DNA from: Planctomicrobium piriforme
GTDB taxonomy: Bacteria; Planctomycetota; Planctomycetia; Planctomycetales; Planctomycetaceae
Assembly (NCBI RefSeq): GCF_900113665.1
Contig: NZ_FOQD01000021.1
Location: 1 to 64,000 of the forward strand
DNA length: 64,000 nt
Direction of reading: 5' to 3'
The notes under the pieces are model-generated. The model worked only from the letters and a program-made list of their open reading frames with translations, made no database searches and was not told where the DNA came from. The translations under genes were made by a program, and so were the position numbers. How positions within the stretch are numbered: position 1 is the stretch's first letter; each line of letters begins with the position of its first letter. Below, one piece after another: positions 8,994-16,715 of this stretch.

Positions 8994-9180
8994 CACGACA
9001 AAGAAATCAGAGGATTGAACCACGAAAAAGGCGAATGACACGAAAAAGATATCGTGAAAGTGAAGCCGCTCGCCGGCATCTGCTCTCATGCACGACGATG
9101 GACCTCAATGCATTGTATTCGTGAGATTCGTGCCATTCGTGGTTGCTTCTTCAATGTGACCGTGTCTCGGTGGTCCACAA
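8994..9180. repeat. Family B palindromic intergenic element
   Basis: It fills the convergent junction between the DUF1559 gene and the HxlR gene. The left arm (about 8994-9058) has the words ACCACGAAAAAGGCG and TGACACGAAAAAG. The right arm (about 9113-9180) has the inverted words TTCGTGCCATTCGTGGTTGC and GTGTCTCGGTGG. The arms are degenerate rather than exact. Confidence 0.68.
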
Positions 9181-9266
9181 ACGGAACTGCGAATCAAAGA
9201 ACCGTGGGCGAATGCCCAGCGGCTGATTGGCGTCTCTCCTTCAATGACAGAACAAACTCGCGTCAG

Positions 9267-9785
9267 TTACACGCGAGTCTTCTTTTTGGCGGCGGGAGAT
9301 GGCTTCACGGCGTTTGCCATGCGCTGCTTGAGGGCGGCGCTGGCGGCGGGTCCGCAGACGAGTTGGAAGTCTGGACCGGTGATGGGTCGGCCTGTCGTGA
9401 CGTCGACGAGAACGGGGTCGGCGATGGTGCCGGCCTTGGTGTCCATGATCACCAGGCTCGCTCCTTCCGGTGCGAAGTGGGCATTGCCCCACACCAGCAG
9501 TGCGAACAGGACAGGCTGAAAGTCCTGCCCTTTTTGCGTGAGCACATATTCATCGCGGGGAGGATGTTCGCTGTACCGCTGCTTCATCAACAGGCCGTCT
9601 TCGACGAGCCCTTTAAGACGGCGCGTGAGAATCGTCGGCGCGATCCCAAGGCTCTTTTGAAACGCGTCAAAGCGGGTGACGCCGTTGAGTGCGTCGCGCA
9701 GGATCAGAATGCTCCACCAGTCGCCGATTTGATCGACGCACCGTGCGACAGGACATTCGTGATCGCCAACACGTTTTCTTTGCAT
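9267..9785 (-). CDS. HxlR-family winged-helix transcriptional regulator
   Basis: 172 residues. The N-terminal wHTH domain is classic HxlR: Cys11 in ECPVARCVDQIGDWWSILIL, RFDAFQKSLGIAPTILTRRLKGLVEDGLL as recognition helix, and the wing YVLTQKGQDFQPVL. A C-terminal extension with GRPITGPDFQLVCGP is common in actinobacterial and planctomycete members; the last residues are basic. It is divergent from an RND efflux adaptor/pump pair. A near-perfect 23-base palindrome covers both promoters, so it probably represses itself and the efflux operon. Cys11 aligns with the redox-sensing Cys of YodB/HypR-like members, so thiol or quinone sensing is possible but unproven. Confidence 0.93.
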   Translation of the reverse strand: MQRKRVGDHECPVARCVDQIGDWWSILILRDALNGVTRFDAFQKSLGIAPTILTRRLKGLVEDGLLMKQRYSEHPPRDEYVLTQKGQDFQPVLFALLVWGNAHFAPEGASLVIMDTKAGTIADPVLVDVTTGRPITGPDFQLVCGPAASAALKQRMANAVKPSPAAKKKTRV

Positions 9786-9813
9786 TGACAGATTGTACCC
9801 CAGTCACTACTAT
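9785..9813 (+). promoter_or_regulatory. Sigma-70 promoter for the RND efflux genes
   Basis: TTGACA (9785-9790), a 17-base spacer and TACTAT (9808-9813). The -35 box overlaps the start codon of the divergent HxlR gene. The -10 lies inside the operator palindrome at 9803-9825, so a bound repressor would block it. Confidence 0.62.
9792..9797 (-). promoter_or_regulatory. Candidate -10 box for the HxlR gene
   Basis: TACAAT on the minus strand lies six bases upstream of the HxlR ATG (9785), so transcription would start at or within a base or two of the start codon. This suggests a leaderless message. The -35 region falls inside the operator palindrome and is a poor match to consensus. Confidence 0.4.
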
Positions 9814-9825
9814 GATGGTAGTGAC
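9803..9825. promoter_or_regulatory. HxlR operator palindrome
   Basis: The sequence is GTCACTAC-TATGATG-GTAGTGAC. The eight-base arms are exact inverted repeats, and extending to the centre gives one mismatched pair in 23 bases. It contains the TACT...GTA-type core seen at operators of YodB-like HxlR proteins. It overlaps the plus-strand -10 box and the minus-strand -35 region. Confidence 0.68.
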
Positions 9826-10035
9826 AAGTCGCACGAGTTGCCTCTGCCTGCGACAGAGAACTTGAACAGTCAAACTTCCTGCTCTCAAGCGGCCAGGAAG
9901 TGATCGCAATCTGTCTCGCCTCAAGGGTTTTGGCCCCGAGGCTGAAGATTGCTGCCCGAACTTGCTGCATCGTCGACGGGTCATGAAACCCATCGGCTGC
10001 ACTCATTCTACTCTTCTCAAGCCCGGCTGCCAAAG

Positions 10036-11463
10036 ATGCGATTTTTGCAATTTTCCCGCATGACCTCGCTGTGCCTGCTGTCGGGTGGCGTTTTGAGCAG
10101 CCTGTTTTGGTCGGGCTGTGCACAGCCGCCTGCCCCTCCCCCGCCGCCAGCGGCTCAAGTGACCTCCAGCACGCCGGTGAAAACTCCCATCGTGGAATGG
10201 GACGAGTACGTCGGACGGCTCGATCCCGTCGACTATGTGGAAGTGCGTGCCCGTGTCAGTGGCTATCTTGATTCCACGAACTTCCAAGAAGGGCAGATCG
10301 TCAAAGCGGGAGATCTGCTCTGCGTGATTGATCCCCGTCCTTTCGAAGCCGAAGTCCGCCGGACGGAATCGGAAATTCGTCGGGCATTGTCACAAGTGCG
10401 ACAGGCGAATGCGACGGTGCTGCAGGTCGAAGCGGAAGTCCAGGAAGCACAGGCTCGCTTTGATCTCGCGCAGAAGCAACTCGCCAGATCGCAGAAGCTG
10501 GTCCTCCAGAATGCGATTTCACAGGACGACTTTGATATTCGCGATTCGGAAGTGAGTCAGGCGAGCGCGAATCTGAAAGCGGTTCAGGCTCGGCTCGAGT
10601 TGGCGAAAACCGCAATTCTCTCTGCGGAAGCGGCGGTGAACTCTGCCAAAACACAGCAAGTCATTGCCCAGCTCAACCTCGACTACACGCAGGTGAAGTC
10701 TCCGATCACAGGCCGGGTGAGTTCGCGACTCGTCACCGAAGGCAACCTCATCAGCGGCGGTGCGGCACAATCGACGCTCATCACCACCATCGTTTCAATC
10801 GATCCGATCTATTGCCACTTCGATGCGGACGAACACTCCTTTCTGAAATACAGCCGTCTGGCTCGCGAAGGGAAACTCGGCGATTCGCGTGAAGTGAAGC
10901 ATCCCGTTTATGTGGGGCTCGGCGACGAAGAGAAAGAATTTCCGCACCCGGGCTATATGGACTTCGTCGACAACCGGCTCGATCCCGAAACAGGGACAAT
11001 GCGTTGCCGGGCGATTCTTTCCAATCCGGATCTGTCTCTCACGCCGGGCCTGTTCACGCGAGTTCGGTTGCCTGGCAGCGGACGTTATGAAGCGGTGCTG
11101 ATTCCCGACTCCGCGATCGGGACCGATCAGTCTGAAAAGTTTGTGTTCGTCATTGATGCTGAAAACAAAGTGAATCGTCAGGTCGTGAAACTGGGCCCGT
11201 TGGTCCAGGGGCTGCGGTTGATTCGTTCCGGCCTTGATGGTTCCGAGCAGATTGTGTTGCGAGGAATGCAACGGGTCCGGCCGGGCGCGACTGTCGTTGC
11301 CACGCACGAAGCGACGGTTCCGCAGGCAGATGGCCTGCCGACCGACAGCCAGCCGGTCCCCAAAGAACAATGGCTCTCCCGTCAGGTTCACGAGCCGCGT
11401 GGGTCGGCTGGTTCGGTTGATGGAAAGCCAGTTCTGAAAGCCGATGCGAGGTTGCGGAAGTGA
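10036..11463 (+). CDS. RND efflux periplasmic adaptor (membrane fusion lipoprotein)
   Basis: 475 residues; predicted AcrA/MexA-type adaptor linking an inner-membrane RND pump to an outer-membrane channel. The signal peptide ends in a lipobox with Cys28 (SLFWSGC), then a Pro-rich linker. The lipoyl half-motifs are seen in YVEVRARVSGYLDSTNFQEG and LNLDYTQVKSPITGRVSSRL, separated by a long Ala/Gln/Glu-rich coiled-coil hairpin. The beta-barrel region includes ETGTMRCRAILSNPDLSLTPG. The C-terminal tail is longer than usual. The ATG chosen gives a proper signal peptide; further upstream in-frame codons do not. It sits 185 bases before the pump gene, with a family A repeat between. No outer-membrane TolC-like gene is nearby. 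Confidence 0.93.
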   Translation: MRFLQFSRMTSLCLLSGGVLSSLFWSGCAQPPAPPPPPAAQVTSSTPVKTPIVEWDEYVGRLDPVDYVEVRARVSGYLDSTNFQEGQIVKAGDLLCVIDPRPFEAEVRRTESEIRRALSQVRQANATVLQVEAEVQEAQARFDLAQKQLARSQKLVLQNAISQDDFDIRDSEVSQASANLKAVQARLELAKTAILSAEAAVNSAKTQQVIAQLNLDYTQVKSPITGRVSSRLVTEGNLISGGAAQSTLITTIVSIDPIYCHFDADEHSFLKYSRLAREGKLGDSREVKHPVYVGLGDEEKEFPHPGYMDFVDNRLDPETGTMRCRAILSNPDLSLTPGLFTRVRLPGSGRYEAVLIPDSAIGTDQSEKFVFVIDAENKVNRQVVKLGPLVQGLRLIRSGLDGSEQIVLRGMQRVRPGATVVATHEATVPQADGLPTDSQPVPKEQWLSRQVHEPRGSAGSVDGKPVLKADARLRK

Positions 11464-11476
11464 ATTTGAACAAGGC

Positions 11477-11600
11477 GGAAATTTCGAAATCCGAAGCACG
11501 AAACGAATTCAAATGACCAGAACACCAATGTGGTTTTTGAGTGATCGGATTCGGAATTTGTTTCGGATTTGATGCTTCGTGCTTCGAGTTTTTCAATTTG
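11477..11600. repeat. Family A palindromic element between adaptor and pump genes
   Basis: The left arm has AAATTTCGAAATCCGAAGCACGAA. The right arm has the inverse (GGATTTGATGCTTCGTGCTTCGAG). The loop contains AATGACCAGAAC. It resembles the element at 5365 with CG in place of CA/TG at several word positions. This is the one clear full copy located inside a co-directional operon. Confidence 0.75.
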
Positions 11601-11648
11601 ACATCTGCCAGCTCGGCTGTTGTCGTTTCTCACTCGGTGTGACAGATC

Positions 11649-14600
11649 ATGAAGTTCGCACATTTCTTTATCGACCGGCCGATCTTTGCGACCGTGATCT
11701 CCGTCGTCACCGTGATTCTGGGGGCGATCGCGTATCTCACGCTGCCGGCTGCGCAGTATCCCGACATCGTGCCGCCGACCATCGTCGTGCGGGCCTCGTA
11801 CCCCGGTGCTTCTCCGGAAGTGATTGCCGACACCGTTGCCACGCCGATTGAGCAGGAAGTGAACGGCGTCGAAGACATGCTCTACATGTCATCGCAGTGC
11901 ACCGTCGACGGGCAGATGGAACTGACCGTCACATTTCGTCTCGGCACCGATCTCGACAAGGCGCAGGTGCTGGTGCAGAACCGCGTGGCCACCGCGGAAG
12001 CCAGACTGCCGGAGGATGTCCGCCGGCTGGGGATCACAACGGTCAAATCATCGCCTGACCTGTTGATGGTGATTCACCTGGTCTCGCCGAGCAAAAAATA
12101 TGACCAGCTCTACATCAGCAACTATGCGTTGATTCAGGTGCGCGACTCGCTCGCTCGTGTGGATGGCGTGGGGGGCGTGAATACTCTCGGTCTGCGCGAG
12201 TACAGCATGCGGGTGTGGCTCGATCCCGACCGGCTCGCGCATCTTTCGCTGACGCCGGCCGATGTCGCCGCCGCGCTCCGCTCGCAGAACGTGCAGGTCG
12301 CGTCCGGCGTGATCGGACAGCCGCCCATCGATCAAGGGGGCGATTTTCAGTTAATCGTCAGCACGCTCGGGCGACTGCTGGAAGCGGAGCAATTCGCGAA
12401 CCTCGTGGTCCGCACGGGTGAAGATGGCCGCGTGATTCGGTTGAAAGACGTCTCCCGCGTCGAACTGGGTGGCCGCGAATTCACGATTAACAGCTATCTC
12501 GACGGTCAGAACGCCGTGGTGCTGGCGATCACGCAGCGGCCTGGGTCGAACGCCCTGGCGACGGCCGACGGCGTTGAAAAGACGATCAAGGAAATCTCGA
12601 AGACCTTTCCGCAGGGACTCGAATACCGCATCGTCTACAACCCGACGGTGTTCGTGCGGGAATCAATTGACTCGGTGATTCACACCTTGTTTGAAGCCGC
12701 CATTTTGGTGGTGATCGTGGTGATGGTGTTTTTGCAGAACTGGCGGGCGAGCGTGATACCGCTCATCGCCATTCCTGTGTCGCTGATCGGAACCTTCGCC
12801 GCGATGTCGGCCTTCGGATTCTCGCTCAACATGCTGTCGCTATTCGGGCTGGTGCTGGCGATCGGGATCGTGGTCGACGACGCGATCGTGGTGGTTGAGA
12901 ATGTGGAGCGGCATATTGCCAACGGGCTCTCTCCCCGTGAGGCTTCGTATAAAGCGATGGACGAAGTGACGGCGGCGGTGATCGCGATTGCGGTCGGCCT
13001 GTCGGCGGTGTTCGTGCCGACTGCGTTCATCTCCGGCATCAGCGGACAGTTCTACAGGCAATTCGCGTTGACGATTGCCGTGGCAACGCTGCTCTCGGCC
13101 TTCAATTCATTAACGCTGACCCCTGCACTGTGTGCGTTGCTGCTGCAACCGCACGGCGCCAAGAAAGACTGGTTCTCGCGAATCTGGGACTTCTGTTTCG
13201 GCTGGTTCTTCCGGGCGTTTAATCGGGCGTTCGACTGGGCGAGCCACGGCTATGCCAGCTTCGTCGCGTGGAACCTGCGGTTGGTCGCCATCCCGTTGTT
13301 CATCTATGTGGCGCTGGTCGGACTGACCGGCTGGGGTTTCACGAAAGTTCCGACCGGCTTCATTCCCGCTCAGGACAAACAGTATCTCATCACCGTGGTG
13401 CAGTTGCCGGACGGGGCGTCGCTGGCTCGTACCGATGCAGTTGTGAAACGGGCGAGTGACATCATCCTGAAGCATCCCGGCGTCGGGCATGCCGTGTCGT
13501 TTGTCGGGTTTTCGGGGGCGACGCGGTCGAATAGTCCGAATGCGGCGGCGATCTTCGTCGTGCCGCACCTGGCACACGAAGGGGGCGGCCACGGCTCGCC
13601 GATTCTCGAACAGCTTCCTTCCCTGCAACAGGAGCTGTTTGCCATTCCCGATGCGAATATCTTCGTGATCGCGCCGCCGCCGGTGCAGGGACTGGGAACA
13701 TCGGGTGGATATAAGTTCCTCGTGCAGGATCGCGGAGGATATGGCGCGAAAGCTCTGCAGGAAGCGACCGACAATCTGATTGCCGCCGCCCAGAAGGAAC
13801 CGACACTGCGTGGCCTGTTCACGACGTATCGTGCCTCGACGCCGCAGCTTTTTGCGGACGTCGATCGCGTGAAAGCGAACATGCTTAACGTCTCCGTCAC
13901 CGACGTGTTCGACGCCTTGCAGGCGAACCTCGGGTCCGCTTACGTCAACGACTTCAACCTGTACGGTCGCACGTTTCAGGTGCGGATGCAGTCTGAACAG
14001 AGCTTTCGCGATCAGGCGGAAGACATCAAACGCCTGAAAACCCGTAATGCGAACGGCAAGATGGTGCCGTTGGGGTCAGTCGTGAACGTTGAATGGCGGA
14101 GCGGGCCGGACCGCGTGGTGCGTTACAACATGTTCCCCTCGGCCGAAGTGATGGGAGACACCGCGCCCGGTTTCAGCTCAGGGCAGTCGATCGCCACGAT
14201 TGAACGTCTGGCGAAAGAACACCTGCCGGCCGGGATGAGCATCGCCTGGACTGATCTGGCGTATCAGCAGCAGTTGGCCGGGAACACTGCCCTGTACATT
14301 TTCCCGCTGTGCGTGCTGTTCGTGTTCCTGGTCCACTCGGCCGAATACGAAAGCTGGTCGCTGCCGTTGGCCATCATTCTGATTGCCCCTGTCTGTCTCC
14401 CGTTTGCCTTGGCAGGCGTCTGGGTGCGGGGGATGGATAACAATTTGATTACTCAAATCAGCTTCGTGGTGCTGATCGGACTGGCGGCGAAGAACGCGGT
14501 GCTGATTGTGGAGTTCGCCAAGCAGCTTGAGGAAGAAGGTCACGACCGCGTGCAGGCGGCGATTGAAGCGTGTCGCTTGCGACTGCGGCCGATCATCATG

Positions 14601-14894
14601 ACATCGTTTGCGTTCATTCTCGGCGTGCTTCCGCTCGCGCGAGCCGTCGGACCAGGCTTCGAACTGCGCCGCGTCCTGGGAACCGCCGTGTTTGCCGGGA
14701 TGCTGGGCGTGACGATCTTCGGATTGTTCCTGACGCCGACGTTCTATGTGGTGCTGCGTGCCCTCTCGACCAGATTCTGGAGCGGCAGAAAAGGCTTCCA
14801 GGAACACCATCCTGCATCTTTGCACAAAGGGGACTCAGCCGAACGGCACCCGGCACAAAACAAAGAACTGGCGGTGGCGCAATCGGGGCATTGA
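11649..14894 (+). CDS. RND efflux pump permease, HAE1 family (AcrB/MexB-like)
   Basis: 1081-residue inner-membrane proton-driven multidrug pump. The start MKFAHFFIDRPIFATVISVV is the canonical HAE1 opening. TM1 is followed by the porter domain with SYPGASPEVIADTVATPIEQ. The TM4 proton-relay acids are in LAIGIVVDDAIVVVENVERH, and the second half has LIGLAAKNAVLIVEFAKQL. The C terminus extends about 30 hydrophilic residues past the last TM segment (from SGRKGFQEHHPAS), so it is longer than E. coli AcrB. It is paired with the adaptor upstream and probably controlled by the HxlR repressor. Substrates are unknown. Confidence 0.96.
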   Translation: MKFAHFFIDRPIFATVISVVTVILGAIAYLTLPAAQYPDIVPPTIVVRASYPGASPEVIADTVATPIEQEVNGVEDMLYMSSQCTVDGQMELTVTFRLGTDLDKAQVLVQNRVATAEARLPEDVRRLGITTVKSSPDLLMVIHLVSPSKKYDQLYISNYALIQVRDSLARVDGVGGVNTLGLREYSMRVWLDPDRLAHLSLTPADVAAALRSQNVQVASGVIGQPPIDQGGDFQLIVSTLGRLLEAEQFANLVVRTGEDGRVIRLKDVSRVELGGREFTINSYLDGQNAVVLAITQRPGSNALATADGVEKTIKEISKTFPQGLEYRIVYNPTVFVRESIDSVIHTLFEAAILVVIVVMVFLQNWRASVIPLIAIPVSLIGTFAAMSAFGFSLNMLSLFGLVLAIGIVVDDAIVVVENVERHIANGLSPREASYKAMDEVTAAVIAIAVGLSAVFVPTAFISGISGQFYRQFALTIAVATLLSAFNSLTLTPALCALLLQPHGAKKDWFSRIWDFCFGWFFRAFNRAFDWASHGYASFVAWNLRLVAIPLFIYVALVGLTGWGFTKVPTGFIPAQDKQYLITVVQLPDGASLARTDAVVKRASDIILKHPGVGHAVSFVGFSGATRSNSPNAAAIFVVPHLAHEGGGHGSPILEQLPSLQQELFAIPDANIFVIAPPPVQGLGTSGGYKFLVQDRGGYGAKALQEATDNLIAAAQKEPTLRGLFTTYRASTPQLFADVDRVKANMLNVSVTDVFDALQANLGSAYVNDFNLYGRTFQVRMQSEQSFRDQAEDIKRLKTRNANGKMVPLGSVVNVEWRSGPDRVVRYNMFPSAEVMGDTAPGFSSGQSIATIERLAKEHLPAGMSIAWTDLAYQQQLAGNTALYIFPLCVLFVFLVHSAEYESWSLPLAIILIAPVCLPFALAGVWVRGMDNNLITQISFVVLIGLAAKNAVLIVEFAKQLEEEGHDRVQAAIEACRLRLRPIIMTSFAFILGVLPLARAVGPGFELRRVLGTAVFAGMLGVTIFGLFLTPTFYVVLRALSTRFWSGRKGFQEHHPASLHKGDSAERHPAQNKELAVAQSGH

Positions 14895-14921
14895 TGGCGA
14901 GTGCGACTCAAGACTGGGTGG

Positions 14922-14957
14922 CCGGGGTTGGAGCGATTTTTACTCACGAAACCCCGG
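14922..14957. terminator. Hairpin between convergent genes
   Basis: CCGGGGTT (14922-14929) pairs with AACCCCGG (14950-14957); GGAGCG and CGCTCC lie alongside. It is the only structure seen in the short gap between the pump gene and the convergent hypothetical gene. It has no clear T-run, so the terminator call is tentative. Confidence 0.35.
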
Positions 14958-14989
14958 GGGAATCCGCTCCATCTTCCTTGTCGCAGCAC

Positions 14990-15448
14990 TCAATGTACTG
15001 CATCGCATTCCAGTGATCGAGTCAAGTTCTGGAGTCGCTGCGCGTGCGGATTGAGTTGTTGAACAAGAACCCAATATCCACGTTTTTCTTCGAGGCTCAA
15101 CGATGGATCTTCACAGATTCGGAGCAGTTCGGCTGTGACGGCGGGATTCGTTTTCTGAAAGAAGTACAAAAAGTGAAAGACGCTTACTCGCACGCCGAGA
15201 TCATTTGATTTCAAGAGTGCCAGAATCTCTGCGAGCGCTTTCTGTTCGAAGCCGTCAGCTTTAATCTCGTCAGCCAGATCCTGAGTTCTCGGGGCGAGAT
15301 TACCTTCGGCTTCGCCTTTGAGAAGGGTCGCAAGGGATGCAACGAGAGCCCTTTGGCGGATTTCACGCGTCACAGCAAAGCAAACCGTCAGCACCACGCA
15401 GCCGACTGCAAGTCGGAAGGTTGCGACTTTGAATCTTTTTGAAGTCAT
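14990..15448 (-). CDS. Small membrane-anchored hypothetical protein
   Basis: 152 residues from ATG (a TTG two codons upstream is in frame). An N-terminal hydrophobic segment (FRLAVGCVVLTVCFAVT) is either a signal anchor or an uncleaved signal peptide. The rest is helical and resembles HEAT-type helices (KALAEILALLKSNDLGVRVSVFHFLYFF). No catalytic motif is seen. It is the first of three small minus-strand hypothetical genes in an unusual island between the efflux genes and the cytochrome. I do not recognise the family. Confidence 0.65.
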   Translation of the reverse strand: MTSKRFKVATFRLAVGCVVLTVCFAVTREIRQRALVASLATLLKGEAEGNLAPRTQDLADEIKADGFEQKALAEILALLKSNDLGVRVSVFHFLYFFQKTNPAVTAELLRICEDPSLSLEEKRGYWVLVQQLNPHAQRLQNLTRSLECDAVH

Positions 15449-15633
15449 CTTCAACCCGCCATTGAAGTCTTAGCTTGGATGTTGACCTGCTCAAACAATC
15501 GTATCCGCCCGAGCTTCCCGTTAGTCCAGGCCAAGCCACCCATTTGCTAATGATTTTCAGAGCCGAAAGCTTAAGTGTCCTGTTGACCCGTCGCTGACGC
15601 TCTGGGTTCTGATATCGGGATCAGTTCCCGCAT

Positions 15634-16386
15634 TCAAACTGGCATGTTGCGAAACTCTCGATGATCGGGAAGCAGGCAACGGTCGACCCAGGATTGCCAG
15701 TGTTTGAAGAGGGTCAACTCCTCGCGATGCGACCCGTTTTCAAGCCTGCCACTATTGAGACGCACGACGGCGACAAGCTCACTGTTGTCGATTTCAAAGA
15801 GAAAGTCGTCTCGATCTCGGCGTCTCGCCACTGCCGTGAACTTCCAGTCGCTTGGCCCATAGGCAGCTAAGACTTCTCTCGCAAAATCAAGGTCGCTCCC
15901 TGAGGATAATTTGAGCTTTTCCCAAGGACGGAGCCAAGAGAAGTTAGCAGCGATCTCGGCAGTCGATGCATTGTTCCCTTCGCGGGCGCATCTCGCCAAT
16001 GTCAGTAGAATCGAGGTGTTCGGCTGAAAGCACTCGAAATTCAAACCGAGCCCTGACGTGGCAATGATCTTGCCCTGGTGGATCCAGGCTGTTTCTCCAT
16101 AGCCGTGGACCTTGCCCAGGAATTCCGGAACAACGCAGAGAGCTGACGATCCATCCACGTCGGCAACAACAAATTCGAATTCCTCTGGCAGCAAAGCTGA
16201 CACAACTTCTGCCAGCTTCGAAAACGCAAGAACTGATGTGCCGCTCCAATAGGCCATCAGGAACAGGATGCCATTTTGAATGGAGTCGATGACACTCGCA
16301 TCCGCTTCTGACAGGAATCGAACACGATCTGCTGGCAAGCTCGATTTTGTTGCAAGCCAGTTTCGCCGGTCAAAACTCGTCGACAT
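15634..16386 (-). CDS. Thioredoxin-like protein lacking the CxxC motif
   Basis: 250 residues, function unknown. The N-terminal half reads as a thioredoxin fold: LFLMAYWSGTSVLAFSKLAE in place of the usual W-C-G-P-C strand-helix, then FEFVVADVDGSSAL, VVPEFLG and GETAWIHQGKIIATSG, where the last two match the 'P-T-x-x-F-x-x-G' region. The two redox cysteines are replaced (WSGTS at about 47-51), so disulfide exchange is unlikely. The C-terminal half includes ELTLFKHWQSWVDRCLLPDH. It lies 24 bases downstream of the next small gene and is probably co-transcribed with it. Immunity or partner-binding roles are guesses. Confidence 0.7.
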   Translation of the reverse strand: MSTSFDRRNWLATKSSLPADRVRFLSEADASVIDSIQNGILFLMAYWSGTSVLAFSKLAEVVSALLPEEFEFVVADVDGSSALCVVPEFLGKVHGYGETAWIHQGKIIATSGLGLNFECFQPNTSILLTLARCAREGNNASTAEIAANFSWLRPWEKLKLSSGSDLDFAREVLAAYGPSDWKFTAVARRRDRDDFLFEIDNSELVAVVRLNSGRLENGSHREELTLFKHWQSWVDRCLLPDHREFRNMPV

Positions 16387-16409
16387 GAAAGTGGCCTCCC
16401 ATGAGCATT

Positions 16410-16688
16410 CTAGCTTTCAAGTTTTGCCTGACCGATTGGTCGATTGAAGTCGTAAAGCCTGGTTCCGAATCGCTCGTATTCTGCAGCCATGATCACATCG
16501 CGATAATCGACCGCGGCTTGTTTGCAGAGAAAATCCAAGTACCAGCGGTGCCCTCTAGCGGCAAATACGATGCAGCGCTGCACTCGCTCTGAAATCAGCT
16601 CGTTCCTCAACTGCAATATGACTTCTGGCACTTGTTCAGGTGGGAAATCGGTTTTCAACTGTTCGAGAATATCGGGCGAGAGTTCCAT
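16410..16688 (-). CDS. Small conserved hypothetical protein (DYRDV...AEY type)
   Basis: 92 residues, mostly helical, with VPEVILQLRNELISERVQRCIVFAARG and the motif DYRDVIMAAEYER near the C terminus. I have the impression of a widespread small family with this 'a-x-x-DYRD-x-x-x-x-AEY' ending, often beside hypothetical genes, but I cannot name it. It is upstream of, and almost contiguous with, the thioredoxin-like gene, which suggests one unit. No signal peptide or membrane segment. Confidence 0.7.
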   Translation of the reverse strand: MELSPDILEQLKTDFPPEQVPEVILQLRNELISERVQRCIVFAARGHRWYLDFLCKQAAVDYRDVIMAAEYERFGTRLYDFNRPIGQAKLES

Positions 16689-16715
16689 GGCAGACCTTTG
16701 ACATAATTATGGCCT

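Noticed and set aside
15634..16386. Functional thioredoxin
   Set aside because: Both redox cysteines are missing (WSGTS), so thiol exchange is not supported even though the fold is likely.
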